Source of the DNA: Dyella telluris | Lineage (GTDB): Bacteria; Pseudomonadota; Gammaproteobacteria; Xanthomonadales; Rhodanobacteraceae | Reading direction: 5' to 3' | DNA: 64,000 nt | NCBI RefSeq assembly: GCF_014297575.1 | Contig: NZ_CP060412.1 | Coordinates: forward strand, 868,001-932,000 | Position numbers and translations under genes: made by a program | Shown: one piece after another, positions 53,734 through 62,865 of the stretch | Layout of the letters: each line of letters begins with the position of its first letter | Numbering within the stretch: the stretch's first letter is position 1 | The notes under the pieces: model-generated | Told to the model about the DNA's origin: nothing | Seen by the model: only the letters and a program-made list of their open reading frames with translations | Database searches by the model: none

Positions 53734-54837
53734 CTAAGGCGCCGGCCCCACCGTCGGCCGGCTGGTCGAATCCAGCCACTGCTGCAACGATTTCTGCCGC
53801 TGCGCATAAGGCAGCTGCGCAAACTGCCGCACGCTGGCGTAGAACGCCGGCCACTGCCCTTCCGCATGACGGAACAGGGCGAGGAACACGGGCGTCCAGC
53901 GGTCATAGATGCCGAACGGCAACAACCGCGCGTTGTTGATCGGTGCGTTGACCCAGGCGTCGTAACGGTGGTCGTTCGGCCAGTCGAGGTCGCGCCACTG
54001 CACGTAACGCACGCGGAAATCATCGATCGCCTGCTTCTTGCCGGCCGCCATGGCCTGCTCGTCCACGCCGCTGGCGTAAAGCTTTTTCAGGCGGTCACGC
54101 AGATCCATCACCAGCCAGGTGAAGCCATCGTCCATGGTCTTCTCGTGGTCGTCTTGTGGCGCCAGGCCACGCGACTGCCGCCATTCGCGCAGGCCTTCTT
54201 CCTCCACGAAACTGGCAAACGATTCGTTGAAGGCACTGTCGTCCTTCACGTAGATCAGCTGATGGGCAAGCTCGTGGAAAATGGTGCCGGCCAGCTCGTC
54301 ATCGTCCCAGCGCATCATGCTGCTCAGGATGGAGTCGGAGAACCAGCCCAGCGTGGAATACGCCGGCACGCCGCCGACATAGATGTCGTTGCCCTCCGCT
54401 TCCAGCCGCGCGGCCTCGGCGTTGGCCTTGTCCTTGGCGAAGTACCCGCGATAGGCCACGCAGCCGGCAAAGGGAAAGCAGTGCTGGATGGGTGATACCG
54501 AATAGCGCGGCGTGGCGAAGACATTCCACACCACGTACGGGCGGTCCAGCTTCACGTAGCTGGTATAGCTGCGGTTATCCGGCAGATCCAGGTGATCGGT
54601 GGCGTAGCGGCGCGCTTCCTGCGAGAGCGCCAGGCGCTTGCGGGTGGCCTCGTCGGTGGCGGGGTCGCGCAGCACGGCGCTGACATCGCGACGGCTCGTC
54701 ACCAGCTCGCCCTGCCCCTTCGCCACGTGTGCGTAGTAGTCCACGGTGCTGCAGGCAGAAAGCATGAGGCCCATCGCCAATGCGGCAATGGGCCTTTGAA
54801 GTCGCAGGTGTCGGGGCACGAAGCTTGGCAACCACAT
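53734..54837 (-). CDS. Lipoprotein zinc aminopeptidase-like protein
   Basis: A 367-residue lipoprotein. The lipobox LSAC places the lipid anchor near residue 29. The zinc motif HELAH is in LAGTIFHELAHQLIYVKDDSAFNESFASFVEEEG (about 188-220), with Glu of NESFASF as the likely third ligand; this is the putative aminopeptidase group (PF10023-like). The region YVVWNVFATPRYSVSPIQHCFPFAGCVAYRGYFAK is conserved in that group. It acts at the periplasmic face of a membrane; substrate is unknown. Confidence 0.87.
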   Translation of the reverse strand: MWLPSFVPRHLRLQRPIAALAMGLMLSACSTVDYYAHVAKGQGELVTSRRDVSAVLRDPATDEATRKRLALSQEARRYATDHLDLPDNRSYTSYVKLDRPYVVWNVFATPRYSVSPIQHCFPFAGCVAYRGYFAKDKANAEAARLEAEGNDIYVGGVPAYSTLGWFSDSILSSMMRWDDDELAGTIFHELAHQLIYVKDDSAFNESFASFVEEEGLREWRQSRGLAPQDDHEKTMDDGFTWLVMDLRDRLKKLYASGVDEQAMAAGKKQAIDDFRVRYVQWRDLDWPNDHRYDAWVNAPINNARLLPFGIYDRWTPVFLALFRHAEGQWPAFYASVRQFAQLPYAQRQKSLQQWLDSTSRPTVGPAP

Positions 54838-54871
54838 GCCTCGATTGTGCCCTGATCCGGGCGGCTATGGC

Positions 54872-55300
54872 TCAGTGGCCGTGACCGCTCCAGCTGCCGT
54901 GACTGCCGCCACTCCAGCTACCGCGACCGCCACCATGGTAGGAACCGCCACCGTGGTAGGAACCGCCACCGTGATAGTAGCCACCGCCGCCATGGTAGTA
55001 GCCATGCCCGTAGTAGCCGCCGTGGTAGTAGCCACCATGCCCGTAGTAGCCCGAACCCCAGACTCCGCCAATGCCGATGCTCACCGCGGGGCCGTAGCAG
55101 CAGCCGTATCCGTAGTAGCCATAGCTGGGGTAGTAGTAGCCGGGAGCGGCGTAACCGCTGTAGACCACGCCGGTACCGTAATAGGCATCGCCACCGCCGG
55201 TGGCCACCGGGCGCACGTAGTTGTAACCGGGGTCGTAATAACAACCGGATAGCGCCGCCGTGACAACCGCCAGGGCGAGACCGGCAAGTACGCGTTTCAT
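54872..55300 (-). CDS. Gly/Tyr/His-rich lipoprotein
   Basis: A 142-residue lipoprotein with lipobox LSGC (Cys near 20). The rest is low complexity: Tyr/Gly/Pro up to about 70, including a CC pair, then repeated short Tyr-His-Gly-Gly units (about 78-125) and a Ser/Trp/Gly/His tail. The composition suggests an extended, metal- or surface-interacting envelope protein, but function is unknown. It is preceded on the same strand by the histone-like gene, 129 bp away. Confidence 0.72.
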   Translation of the reverse strand: MKRVLAGLALAVVTAALSGCYYDPGYNYVRPVATGGGDAYYGTGVVYSGYAAPGYYYPSYGYYGYGCCYGPAVSIGIGGVWGSGYYGHGGYYHGGYYGHGYYHGGGGYYHGGGSYHGGGSYHGGGRGSWSGGSHGSWSGHGH

Positions 55301-55370
55301 GACAAAAGGCCGTCTGGGGAAGACAGCACTACTGTGAACCTATTTCGCTAAGTGCGCACTGAATGCTCCT

Positions 55371-55406
55371 GGCATGGCCGGCAGACGGTGTTCTGCCGGC
55401 CATGCC
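55371..55406 (-). terminator. Strong hairpin after histone-like gene
   Basis: GGCATGGCCGGCAGA and TCTGCCGGCCATGCC are exact 15-base inverted arms with a 6-base loop. It begins 24 bases after the histone-like stop codon. A U-run is absent. Confidence 0.55.
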
Positions 55407-55429
55407 GGAACCCGGAACGGCCGCCGGGT

Positions 55430-56239
55430 TCAGTTATCGCCGTTGCGTTCAGGCGGCTGGCGGATGTGGCCGTAGGTGGCTTCGCTCGAAACGCCACTGC
55501 TGCCTGTTCCCATGCCGACGCTGCCGTTGTCGCCTACGGGATGTTCGCCGGCGCCCGGCCAGGTCGGCCCTTGCCGCACGCGTTCCTGCTTGGCTTCCAG
55601 CAGGGCCTGGATCTTCTCTACCGCCTGCTGCGGCGTGATGTGCTTGCGCGCAGGACGCCGGGGGCGGGTGGCGGCGGGTGTCGCCCGGCTGCGCCGGACG
55701 GTGGACGCCTTTCGGGTGGCCACCTTCCCTGCCGCCTTGCGGGTTGCCGCGGCGGTCTTGCCGGCGATGCTGTGCTTCGTCGTGGCCTTGCGGGCCGTCT
55801 TGCTCGTCGCTTTACTGGCCGTTGCGCGTTTGCGTGCGGTCTTTTTCGCCGCGGCTTTCTTCACGGCCGTCTTCTTCACCGCCGTCTTGCGCGGTGCAGC
55901 CCGCTTTGCCACGGCCTTGCGGGCGGTGGTCTTGCGTGCCGTCGTCTTGCGGGCAGTGGACTTGCGTGTCGCAGTCTTGCGTGTCGCAGTCTTCTTGGCG
56001 GGCGACTTGCGGGCGGTGGTCTTCTTCGCTGCGACTTTTCGGGTTGCCGCCTTGCGGGCCGTGGTCTTCTTCGCTGCGACTTTTCGGGTTGCCGACTTGC
56101 GTGCGGCGGTCTTGCTGACAGCGCGGCGTGCCGGAGTGGTCGCGCGCTTGCGGGCGGTGCTTTTCTTGGCAGTGGATTTTCGGGTGGCGGTTTTCCTGGC
56201 CGAGGATTTCTTCGCGGCCGGCTTGCGCTTCGTTGCCAT
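55430..56239 (-). CDS. Histone H1-like Lys/Ala/Arg-rich protein
   Basis: A 269-residue, strongly basic protein. About residues 1-200 consist of tandem short units of the form AxRKxxTRK and KKTTARK, a eukaryotic H1-tail-like composition known from bacterial histone-like DNA-binding proteins. A compact C-terminal segment (ARKHITPQQAVEKIQALLEAKQERVRQGPTWPGAGEHP, about 200-238) and a Gly/Ser tail follow. It probably compacts DNA or RNA by charge. Because the region is repetitive, the exact length may vary between strains. Confidence 0.8.
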   Translation of the reverse strand: MATKRKPAAKKSSARKTATRKSTAKKSTARKRATTPARRAVSKTAARKSATRKVAAKKTTARKAATRKVAAKKTTARKSPAKKTATRKTATRKSTARKTTARKTTARKAVAKRAAPRKTAVKKTAVKKAAAKKTARKRATASKATSKTARKATTKHSIAGKTAAATRKAAGKVATRKASTVRRSRATPAATRPRRPARKHITPQQAVEKIQALLEAKQERVRQGPTWPGAGEHPVGDNGSVGMGTGSSGVSSEATYGHIRQPPERNGDN

Positions 56240-56366
56240 GCGTCTTCACTCCTGCGGTTGTCGAGATAGCCCGACGCCCCCTCACGCCAGGCTAAACCGA
56301 GAAGTAACACTGCAAAGATGTATCAGGGGTGAGCAAAACCCCTGTTTTTCAATATCGGTGATGCCT

Positions 56367-56969
56367 TCAGAACCTCGGATTCGAGAGTTCCGAGAGGAAA
56401 TGCAAGAACACTTCCGGGCGGATCGCGAGGGTGAAAATGACGCCGAATGCAGCACCCCACAGGTGCGCGCTATGGTTGACGTTGCCTTGTCCGCGACGAT
56501 CCATGTAGATGGAATACACCACGTAGAGCACGGCGTAGATGATGGCCGGCATCGGTATCACGAACACCACGATGCGCGACCACGGCGCCAGCAGGATGAA
56601 GGAAAACAGCACCGCCGAGACAGCACCCGACGCACCCAGGCTGCGGTAATTGGGGTTGCTCCGGTTCTTCAGGTAGGTCGGCAGGATCGAGACCACCAGC
56701 GCCACGATGTAGAACAGCGCGAACCCCATCACGCCCAGCTTGGCGGCGAAGAAGCCCTCCATCACGCGCCCGAAGAAATACAGCGTGATCATGTTGAACA
56801 GCAGGTGCCCGAAATCGGCGTGCACCACGCCATAAGTCACCAGTCGGTGGTATTCGCGGCTGCGCGTGATGGCGGGCGGCCACAGGATCAGATCGTTCAT
56901 CAGGCGGGCGTTATTGAACGCCATGAAGGACACGACGGCGGTGATGGCGATGATGATCAGGGTGACCAT
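56367..56969 (-). CDS. Rhomboid family intramembrane serine protease
   Basis: A 200-residue six-helix membrane protein. The start MVTLIIIAITAVVSFMAFNNARLM is the first helix; the ATG has a weak site. The conserved YRLVTYGVVHADFGHLLFNMITLYFFG lies near 43-70, the active-site Ser in GASGAVSAVLF near 119, and the catalytic His in NHSAHLWGAAFGV near 168. Substrates are unknown. It diverges from phzF across 165 bp. Confidence 0.93.
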   Translation of the reverse strand: MVTLIIIAITAVVSFMAFNNARLMNDLILWPPAITRSREYHRLVTYGVVHADFGHLLFNMITLYFFGRVMEGFFAAKLGVMGFALFYIVALVVSILPTYLKNRSNPNYRSLGASGAVSAVLFSFILLAPWSRIVVFVIPMPAIIYAVLYVVYSIYMDRRGQGNVNHSAHLWGAAFGVIFTLAIRPEVFLHFLSELSNPRF

Positions 56970-57134
56970 GCAATGTTCCGTACAGGGCAAAAGGCGACGA
57001 CAAAGAGTTCCCATCTTGGCGGCGCGAGGCGCGCTTGTCGACACCGGAAATCGCGGAAAAGCCCAAGCGCAGGGCGGCATTAGGGATTATCATGCGCGGC
57101 TTCCCCGCCTTTCCCCAGGCCCAGGCCCCACTCC

Positions 57135-58016
57135 ATGTCGATCCGTTACCTGCATCTGGACGTCTTTGCCGCCACACCCGGCGGCGGCAACCACCTGGGC
57201 GTCGTCACCGACGCAACCGGCTGGACCGACGCCCGCATGCAAGCCTTCGCCCGCTGGACCAACCTCGTTGAAACGACCTTCCTGCTGCCGCCCAGCCAGC
57301 CCGGCGCCAGCTACCGCGTGCGTATCTTTACGCCGCACAAGGAAATTCCCTTCGCTGGTCACCCCAGTATCGGCAGCGCGCACGCCGTGCTGCTGTGCGG
57401 ACTGGCCGAACCGGTGGATGGTGTGCTGTGGCAGGAATGCGGCGCCGGCGTGCTGCCCATCCGTGTGGAAAACAACGGCAGCGGAAAACAGTTGCTGTTG
57501 AAATCACCTCGTTCCGTCGTGGAGAAGACCGGGCGCGACGCGCACGCGCTGCTCGACGGTGCCTTGTCCGGCATCGGGCTCGGCACGCTGCCGCCGGCCT
57601 ATGTGTCCGGCGGTCGCCACTGGTGGCTGGCCGAATGCGCGGACGAAGCCTCGCTGCGCCAATGGAAGCCCGACCACGCTGCCATCGGCGCGTTGGCCAA
57701 GGCCACCGACAGCATGGGCCTGTGCGTGTTCGCCCGCAGTTCGCATCCCGATTACCAGCTGGTGGTGCGCGCGCTGCCGGCGGGCGTGGGCCTGGTGGAA
57801 GATCCGGCCTCCGGCGCAGCCAACGGCCTGATTGCCGCCTACATCGCCCATGCCGAACCTCAGGGCCCGCTGGCACGCGGTTACGTGGTGAGCCAGGGCC
57901 GCGAAATTGGCCACGATGCCAGCCTCACGGTGCGTATCGACGGCGAGGACGTGTGGATCGGCGGCCACACCAACACCATCATCGACGGCACCCTGCAGTG
58001 GATCGGCAAGGATTGA
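57135..58016 (+). CDS. PhzF family isomerase
   Basis: A 293-residue phenazine-biosynthesis-like/DapF-fold protein. [14 protein letters not shown] near the N-terminus, [39 protein letters not shown] (the conserved PxHxxxGxxH-type region) near 55-90 and [15 protein letters not shown] near 220 define the family. Members catalyse isomerisation of hydroxylated cyclohexadiene carboxylates in phenazine producers and unknown reactions elsewhere; no other phz genes are here. It overlaps the yaiI gene by a TTGA junction. Confidence 0.9.
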   Translation: MSIRYLHLDVFAATPGGGNHLGVVTDATGWTDARMQAFARWTNLVETTFLLPPSQPGASYRVRIFTPHKEIPFAGHPSIGSAHAVLLCGLAEPVDGVLWQECGAGVLPIRVENNGSGKQLLLKSPRSVVEKTGRDAHALLDGALSGIGLGTLPPAYVSGGRHWWLAECADEASLRQWKPDHAAIGALAKATDSMGLCVFARSSHPDYQLVVRALPAGVGLVEDPASGAANGLIAAYIAHAEPQGPLARGYVVSQGREIGHDASLTVRIDGEDVWIGGHTNTIIDGTLQWIGKD

Positions 58017-58480
58017 GCTCCCGTCCGCAAATCTGGGTGGATGCGGACGCCTGCCCCGCCGCCATCAAGGAAGTGCTGTTCCGCGCGGCGGAACGCGAAC
58101 AGGTGCAGGTCACCCTGGTGGCCAACCAGTGGCTGCGCACGCCGCCCTCGCGTTTCGTGCGCGCCATCCAGGTACCCGGTGGTTTCGACGTGGCGGATAA
58201 CGAGATCGTCGATCGCGTGACCGCCGGCGACCTGGTGGTGACGCAGGACATCCCGCTCGCTGCCGCCGTGATCGCCAAGGGCGCCCTGGCCGTGCATCCG
58301 CGCGGCGAACTCTATACGCCCGACACCATTGCGCAGCGGCTTTCCATGCGCAATTTCATGGATGAACTGCGCGGCGCCGGCGTGGATACCGGTGGCCCGG
58401 CCGCCTTCCATGCACGTGACAAGCAGGCCTTCGCCAATCAGCTGGATCGCTGGCTGGTGAAGTTCCGGCAGACACGCTGA
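58013..58480 (+). CDS. YaiI/YqxD family protein (DUF188)
   Basis: A 155-residue protein starting with TTG inside the phzF stop (TTGA). It has the conserved [24 protein letters not shown]-terminus, [29 protein letters not shown] near 60-90 and the [26 protein letters not shown] tail. This PIN-like fold is found widely as YaiI/YqxD, with function not established; a nuclease-like role is only a fold-based guess. Translational coupling with PhzF is implied. Confidence 0.88.
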   Translation: MSSRPQIWVDADACPAAIKEVLFRAAEREQVQVTLVANQWLRTPPSRFVRAIQVPGGFDVADNEIVDRVTAGDLVVTQDIPLAAAVIAKGALAVHPRGELYTPDTIAQRLSMRNFMDELRGAGVDTGGPAAFHARDKQAFANQLDRWLVKFRQTR

Positions 58481-58517
58481 GGCGCCCTGCGCCATGCCAT
58501 CCTTGCCTGCCCTTGTG

Positions 58518-58662
58518 GGAGCGCACCCTGTGCGCGACTTGCCTCATGGGTCACTACAGGGCAACCGGTGACGCAGCGCCGACCTCTGCATGCGATGCCC
58601 TCTGGCAACGAACCCACGCTGTGGCGGTTTTCAGCGCCGCGGTCGCGCACAGGGTGCGCTCC
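58518..58662. repeat. Paired REP-like element, GTAGGAGCGC family
   Basis: Exact inverted 21-bp arms at 58518-58538 and 58642-58662, core GGAGCGCACCCTGTGCGCGA, spacer 103 bases. It lies between convergent yaiI and the dehydrogenase gene. Confidence 0.85.
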
Positions 58663-58684
58663 TACCATTCGCTGAATGGATCGA

Positions 58685-59572
58685 TCAGAGCTTGCGCTCA
58701 TCCAGATGGGCGCGGCGTGCAGCCACCTGCGCCATGATTGACCAGTCGACGTCCTCGTCACCCGCGGACAATGCCTCAAGCAGGCTGTCGCGCAGCAGAC
58801 CGGCCATCGGCAGCGGTACGCGCGTTGCATCGGCGGCGGCCAGTGCAAGACCGATGTCCTTGTAGCCCAGCGGCAAGGCAAAGCCCGCTGGCGTATAGCG
58901 TGATTCCGCGATGAGCTTGCCGTAACCCTGGTACGCCGGCGCAGCAAACAGCGTGCTCGTCATCACCTCGAGGAAATCCGCTGCGCTCACGCCATGGGCG
59001 CGGGCGAGCGCCGATGCCTCGGCCATGCTTTCGATGGCCGCGCCAAGCATGAAGTTGCCCGCAATCTTTACTACGTTCGCGCGTTCCGGCGCGTCGCCCA
59101 GCGGCCAGATGCGGCTGCCCATGGCGTCGAGCAAGGGACGTACGCGTTCGATCACCTGCGGCTTGCCTGCGGCGAGGATGTTCAACTTGCCGGCGGCCGC
59201 CACGTCGGGACGACCGAACACCGGCGCGGCAAGGTAATCCAGGCCACGCTCGGCATGGGCCTGCACCAGTTCGCGCGCCAACGCCACCGAAATGGTCGCG
59301 TGATTGACGTGCACCGTGCCCTTGTCCATGCCGTCCAGCAGGCCGTCCTCGAACAAAACACTGCGCACCGCCTGATCGTTGGCCAGCATGCTGAACAACA
59401 CGTCGCCCTGCGCGGCGCGATCGGCGGTCTTCACCACTTTCGCGCCCAGCGATGCCAGCGGCTCGGTCGGGCCCGGCGATCGATTCCACACCGTCACGTC
59501 ATGACCGGCCTTGATCAGGTTGCTCGCCATGGCACTGCCCATGGAACCCAAACCGATGAAACCCACCTTCAT
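58685..59572 (-). CDS. NAD(P)-dependent beta-hydroxyacid dehydrogenase family
   Basis: A 295-residue GarR/3-hydroxyisobutyrate dehydrogenase-like enzyme. The ATG at 59572 has GGAGGATG upstream. Rossmann motif VGFIGLGSMGSAMASNLIKAGHDVTVWNRSP is at the N-terminus; the substrate motif is replaced by VNHATISVALARELVQAHAERGLDYLAAPVFGRPDVAAAGKL, and the catalytic Lys lies in NVVKIAGNFMLGAAIES near 169. Substrate may be a short beta-hydroxyacid or a glyoxylate/succinic-semialdehyde type compound; not determined. Confidence 0.88.
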   Translation of the reverse strand: MKVGFIGLGSMGSAMASNLIKAGHDVTVWNRSPGPTEPLASLGAKVVKTADRAAQGDVLFSMLANDQAVRSVLFEDGLLDGMDKGTVHVNHATISVALARELVQAHAERGLDYLAAPVFGRPDVAAAGKLNILAAGKPQVIERVRPLLDAMGSRIWPLGDAPERANVVKIAGNFMLGAAIESMAEASALARAHGVSAADFLEVMTSTLFAAPAYQGYGKLIAESRYTPAGFALPLGYKDIGLALAAADATRVPLPMAGLLRDSLLEALSAGDEDVDWSIMAQVAARRAHLDERKL

Positions 59573-59636
59573 GCCGCATCCTCCAGGCAAAACCATCAAG
59601 GCGTGTTAACACGCCACGCGTTCAATGAGTGCGAAA

Positions 59637-60821
59637 TCACGCCACTTCACCCGCCGCGTGACCCGATGCCCACGCCCACTGGAAGTTGTAGCCGCCCAGC
59701 CAGCCGGTCACGTCGACCACTTCGCCGACAAAGAACAGGCCCGGCACGAGCTTCGATTGCATGGTGGATGAGGACACGCCATCGGTATCCACGCCACCAA
59801 GCGTCACCTCCGCCGTGCGATAACCTTCCGTGCCGCTGGCGACAATGGGCCAGTCGTGCAGCTGCTCACCGATGTTCTTCAGTTCCGCTTCGCGGTACTG
59901 GCGCATGGGCCTGCTCTCGAACCACAGCTCGCACAGGCGCTGGGCCAGCCTGCGCGGCAATGCATCGCCCAGCACGTTCTTCAGTTCCGCCGCAGGCCGC
60001 GCGGCGCGCTGCTCCTGCAGCCATTCGGCGAGATCCAGCCCCGGCGACAGGTCGATGCGCAGATCGTCGCCCGGCTGCCAGTACGAGGAAATCTGCAGCA
60101 CGGCGGGGCCGCTGATGCCGCGATGCGTGAACAACATGCCCGCGCGGAACGCGTGCTTGCCGACGCGGGCTTCCACCATCGGCAAGGCCACGCCAGACAG
60201 GTCGTGATAGCGCTCCTGATGCTTGCCGCTGAGCGTCAACGGCACCAGCCCAGCACGCGTGGGCAGCACCGCGTGGCCGAACTGCCGAGCCAGCTCGTAG
60301 CCGAACCCGGTGGCGCCCATGGTGGGAATCGACAGGCCGCCGGTGGCGATCACCAGCGATTGCGCGTGCACCTCACCGTTGGCGGTGATCACGCTGAAGC
60401 CCTCCTCCGTCTTGCGCACGCGCTTGACGCCGCAGGAGGTCTCGATGCGTACGCCGGCCTGCGTGCACTCGTCCAGCAACATGCGCACGATCAGCTTGGA
60501 GGATTCGTCGCAGAACAGCTGGCCGAGTTCCTTCTCGTGATAGGCAATGCGGTGTTTTTCCACCATGGCGATGAAATCCCACGGCGTATAGCGCGCCAGC
60601 GCGGACTTGGCGAAATGGGGATTGGCCGACAGGTAGCAGGCCGGTGTGACGCCCATATTGGTGAAATTGCAGCGCCCGCCGCCCGACATCAGGATCTTCT
60701 TGCCGACCTTGTTGGCATGATCCACCACCAGCACGCTGCGCCCGCGCTGGCCGGCCACGATGGCGCACATCAGGCCGGCAGCGCCGGCGCCAATGACCAG
60801 TACATCCACTTTCACGCGCAC
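59637..60821 (-). CDS. HI0933/BaiN-type flavoprotein
   Basis: A 394-residue FAD protein with VLVIGAGAAGLMCAIVAGQRGRSVLVVDHANKVGKKILMSGGGRCNFTN near 6-55, LVIATGGLSIPTMGATGFGYELARQFGH in the middle, and VPGLFFVGEVVDVTGWLGGYNFQWAWASGHAAG near the end. These are signatures of the HI0933/BaiN family of flavin oxidoreductases, most with unknown substrate. The start is a GTG with an AAGG site; a second GTG two codons later is equally plausible. Confidence 0.9.
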   Translation of the reverse strand: MRVKVDVLVIGAGAAGLMCAIVAGQRGRSVLVVDHANKVGKKILMSGGGRCNFTNMGVTPACYLSANPHFAKSALARYTPWDFIAMVEKHRIAYHEKELGQLFCDESSKLIVRMLLDECTQAGVRIETSCGVKRVRKTEEGFSVITANGEVHAQSLVIATGGLSIPTMGATGFGYELARQFGHAVLPTRAGLVPLTLSGKHQERYHDLSGVALPMVEARVGKHAFRAGMLFTHRGISGPAVLQISSYWQPGDDLRIDLSPGLDLAEWLQEQRAARPAAELKNVLGDALPRRLAQRLCELWFESRPMRQYREAELKNIGEQLHDWPIVASGTEGYRTAEVTLGGVDTDGVSSSTMQSKLVPGLFFVGEVVDVTGWLGGYNFQWAWASGHAAGEVA

Positions 60822-60921
60822 ACCGCCTTCATGACCACTCCTCGAGCCTGGCTGGGCATTATCGGTCAGGACGGGCCATATCGCTTAAACTGGCGCTTTC
60901 CTTTGCCCCGGAATCGCCACC

Positions 60922-61404
60922 ATGCCCTCTTTTGACGTCATTTCCGAAGTCGACAAGCACGAACTGACCAACGCCGTGGACCAGGCCAACCGCGAGCTGG
61001 CCAGCCGCTTCGACTTCAAGGGCACCGACGCGAAATTCGAGCTGGACGCGTTCGTGATCACCCAGTCGGCGCCCAGCGAGTTCCAGCTGGAGCAGATGCT
61101 GGACATCCTGCGTGGCCGCCTGACCTCGCGGAAGATCGACATCCGCGCGCTGGAAGTGGGCGATGCCGAAACCAACCTCGGCGGTTCGCGCCAGAAGATC
61201 ACCGTGAAGCAGGGCATCGAACAGCCTGTCGCCAAGAAGCTGGTGGCGTCGCTGAAAGAGGCCAAGCTGAAAGTCGAAGCGCAGATCAATGGCGACAAGC
61301 TGCGCGTGACCGGCAAGAAGCGCGACGACCTGCAGCTGGCGATGGCCGTGCTGCGCAAGGCGGACGTTGAACTGCCGCTGCAGTTCGATAATTTCAGGGA
61401 TTGA
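60922..61404 (+). CDS. yajQ: YajQ family cyclic di-GMP-binding protein
   Basis: A 160-residue protein with two RNP-like ferredoxin domains: PSFDVISEVDKHELTNAVDQANRELASRFDFKGTDA and QKITVKQGIEQPVAKKLVASLKEAKLKVEAQINGDKLRVTGKKRDDLQLAMAVLRKA. In Xanthomonas a YajQ protein binds c-di-GMP and controls virulence regulators; elsewhere functions vary. Length is typical. It diverges from the BaiN-type gene by 100 bp. Confidence 0.95.
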   Translation: MPSFDVISEVDKHELTNAVDQANRELASRFDFKGTDAKFELDAFVITQSAPSEFQLEQMLDILRGRLTSRKIDIRALEVGDAETNLGGSRQKITVKQGIEQPVAKKLVASLKEAKLKVEAQINGDKLRVTGKKRDDLQLAMAVLRKADVELPLQFDNFRD

Positions 61405-61476
61405 GCCGGCACCACGCCACGCTTCCATGGAAACCCGCCACATGGCGGGTTTCCTGTCTCTGCCCGCCCCTTGTGG

Positions 61477-61590
61477 GAGCGCACCCTGTGCGCGACGAAA
61501 GTGCCGAACGGGTGATTACCTCCCACCACGCAACGAAGGTCGTCAACTGAGGAGCCACATGGCGCCGCGGCCGCGCACAGGGTGCGCTCC
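61477..61590. repeat. Paired REP-like element, GTAGGAGCGC family
   Basis: Exact inverted 19-bp arms at 61477-61495 and 61572-61590, same core as the elements near 28.3 and 58.6 kb, spacer 76 bases. It lies between convergent yajQ and the DUF1345 gene. Confidence 0.85.
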
Positions 61591-61611
61591 TACCTTGGTC
61601 ACGCGGCTTGC

Positions 61612-62301
61612 TCAGCCCGCCAGCCCGGCCGCGATATTCACGCTGATCGCAATGATGAACACGTTGAAGAAGAACGCGATCACGCTGTGCAGCAAGGCCA
61701 CGCGTCGCAGATAGCGGCTGCTGATCTGCACATCGGAGACCTGGAAGGTCATGCCTATCACGATGGCGAAATACATGAAGTCCCAGTAATCGGGCTGCTC
61801 GGTGCCGGGAAACTCCAGCCCTTCGTTCTTCTTGCCGAAGTCGCCATAGTAGCCGTGTGCGTAATGCATGCCGAACATCACGTTGAGGAACAGCCACGAA
61901 AGAACGATGGTCCCGGCGGCAATCACCAGCGCCTTGGCATCACCGCCCTTGGCGCCGCTCATTTCAGTGGTCAGCGCGAGTGCGACGAAGCCGGTCAGTA
62001 TCAGCGCCGTCCACAGCACACCCCAGCGTCCGGTGTCCTGCTTGCGGGCCTGGCCACGCATCACGTCGGGTGAGGTCGTCGTGCAGAACAGCAGCGTGAG
62101 CTCGGCGAGATAGATCAGCACGCCCAGGTCGAATCCCAATAGCAAGGCCTTGGCCGGCTTCAGCGCCAGCCAGAACCACAACACCAGTCCGGCGGTGAGC
62201 GCCAGCGCGCCGGCAATCATCAGTCGTGGCCGCGCCCGCAGCACCCGGAAGGGAATGAAACCGCGGGCGTGCGGGCGGGTATCGTCCGGTGCGGTGCTCA
62301 T
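61612..62301 (-). CDS. DUF1345 membrane protein
   Basis: A 229-residue integral membrane protein of the DUF1345 family, with hydrophobic segments at about 28-45 (LMIAGALALTAGLVLWFWLAL), 54-70, 95-110, 129-148 (ALVIAAGTIVLSWLFLNVMFGMHYAH) and near the C-terminus (ALLHSVIAFFFNVFIIAISVNIAAG). The signature YYGDFGKKNEGLEFPGTEQPDYWDFMYFAIVIGMTFQVSDVQISSRYLRR is visible. Function is unknown. The ATG at 62301 has a GGGGTG site. Confidence 0.88.
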   Translation of the reverse strand: MSTAPDDTRPHARGFIPFRVLRARPRLMIAGALALTAGLVLWFWLALKPAKALLLGFDLGVLIYLAELTLLFCTTTSPDVMRGQARKQDTGRWGVLWTALILTGFVALALTTEMSGAKGGDAKALVIAAGTIVLSWLFLNVMFGMHYAHGYYGDFGKKNEGLEFPGTEQPDYWDFMYFAIVIGMTFQVSDVQISSRYLRRVALLHSVIAFFFNVFIIAISVNIAAGLAG

Positions 62302-62435
62302 GCGCGCACCCCGGCACCGTTCTGGCTGCTTGTCGTCACCACGATCTCTCCATGACCCGGAAGCGGGCATGGCGCATCTTAGTGCCAGCAGGTCAACTTC
62401 CCCTCATCCGCGCCGATCCGGCGCGAATGGCCGCC

Positions 62436-62711
62436 TCAGACGTGCAGGTCCTGATACTCGGGATGACGGGTCATCCAGATCTCGGAATAGGAACAGGCCG
62501 GATCGACCTTCCAGTGCTCCTCACGCGCCATGTCCAGCGCGGTGCGCACGAGGTTGGAGGCAATCCCGCGCCCGCCCACCGCGGACGGCACGATGGTGTG
62601 GGTAATGGTCATCACGCCGCTTTCGAGCGTGTAGTCCAGCACGCAGGGCACGCCATCCACCTTGGTTTCAAAACGGTGGGCCCTGGAATTGTGATTGATC
62701 TCGGCAAACAT
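62436..62711 (-). CDS. Small GNAT-family N-acetyltransferase
   Basis: A 91-residue protein of the small YjdJ-type GNAT group (PF14542-like). After a beta-rich N-terminus (NHNSRAHRFETKVDGVPCVLDYTLESGVMTITHTIVP) comes the acetyl-CoA loop GGRGIASNLVRTALDMAREEHWKVDPACSYSEIWMTRHPEYQDL. The ATG at 62711 has a GAGGTG site. Lys or Cys targets are not known. Confidence 0.88.
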   Translation of the reverse strand: MFAEINHNSRAHRFETKVDGVPCVLDYTLESGVMTITHTIVPSAVGGRGIASNLVRTALDMAREEHWKVDPACSYSEIWMTRHPEYQDLHV

Positions 62712-62865
62712 GAAACGCACCTCGAGCAGCAAGGCGCGGAGATTAAAGCAAGTGGCAGCGAACCACGCGTGAAGACCGGCGCCTTTCGCGTTCGCATTTC
62801 GTGCATGACTCTTTCGCCAGGCTTAGTGGACGCTGCCGCCACACCACGCCATGGGGATGTACGCG

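Noticed and set aside
55476..57083. 535-residue plus-strand frame across the histone-like and rhomboid genes
   Set aside because: Spans two recognised antisense genes and their spacer; composition reflects the Lys/Ala repeats read backwards.
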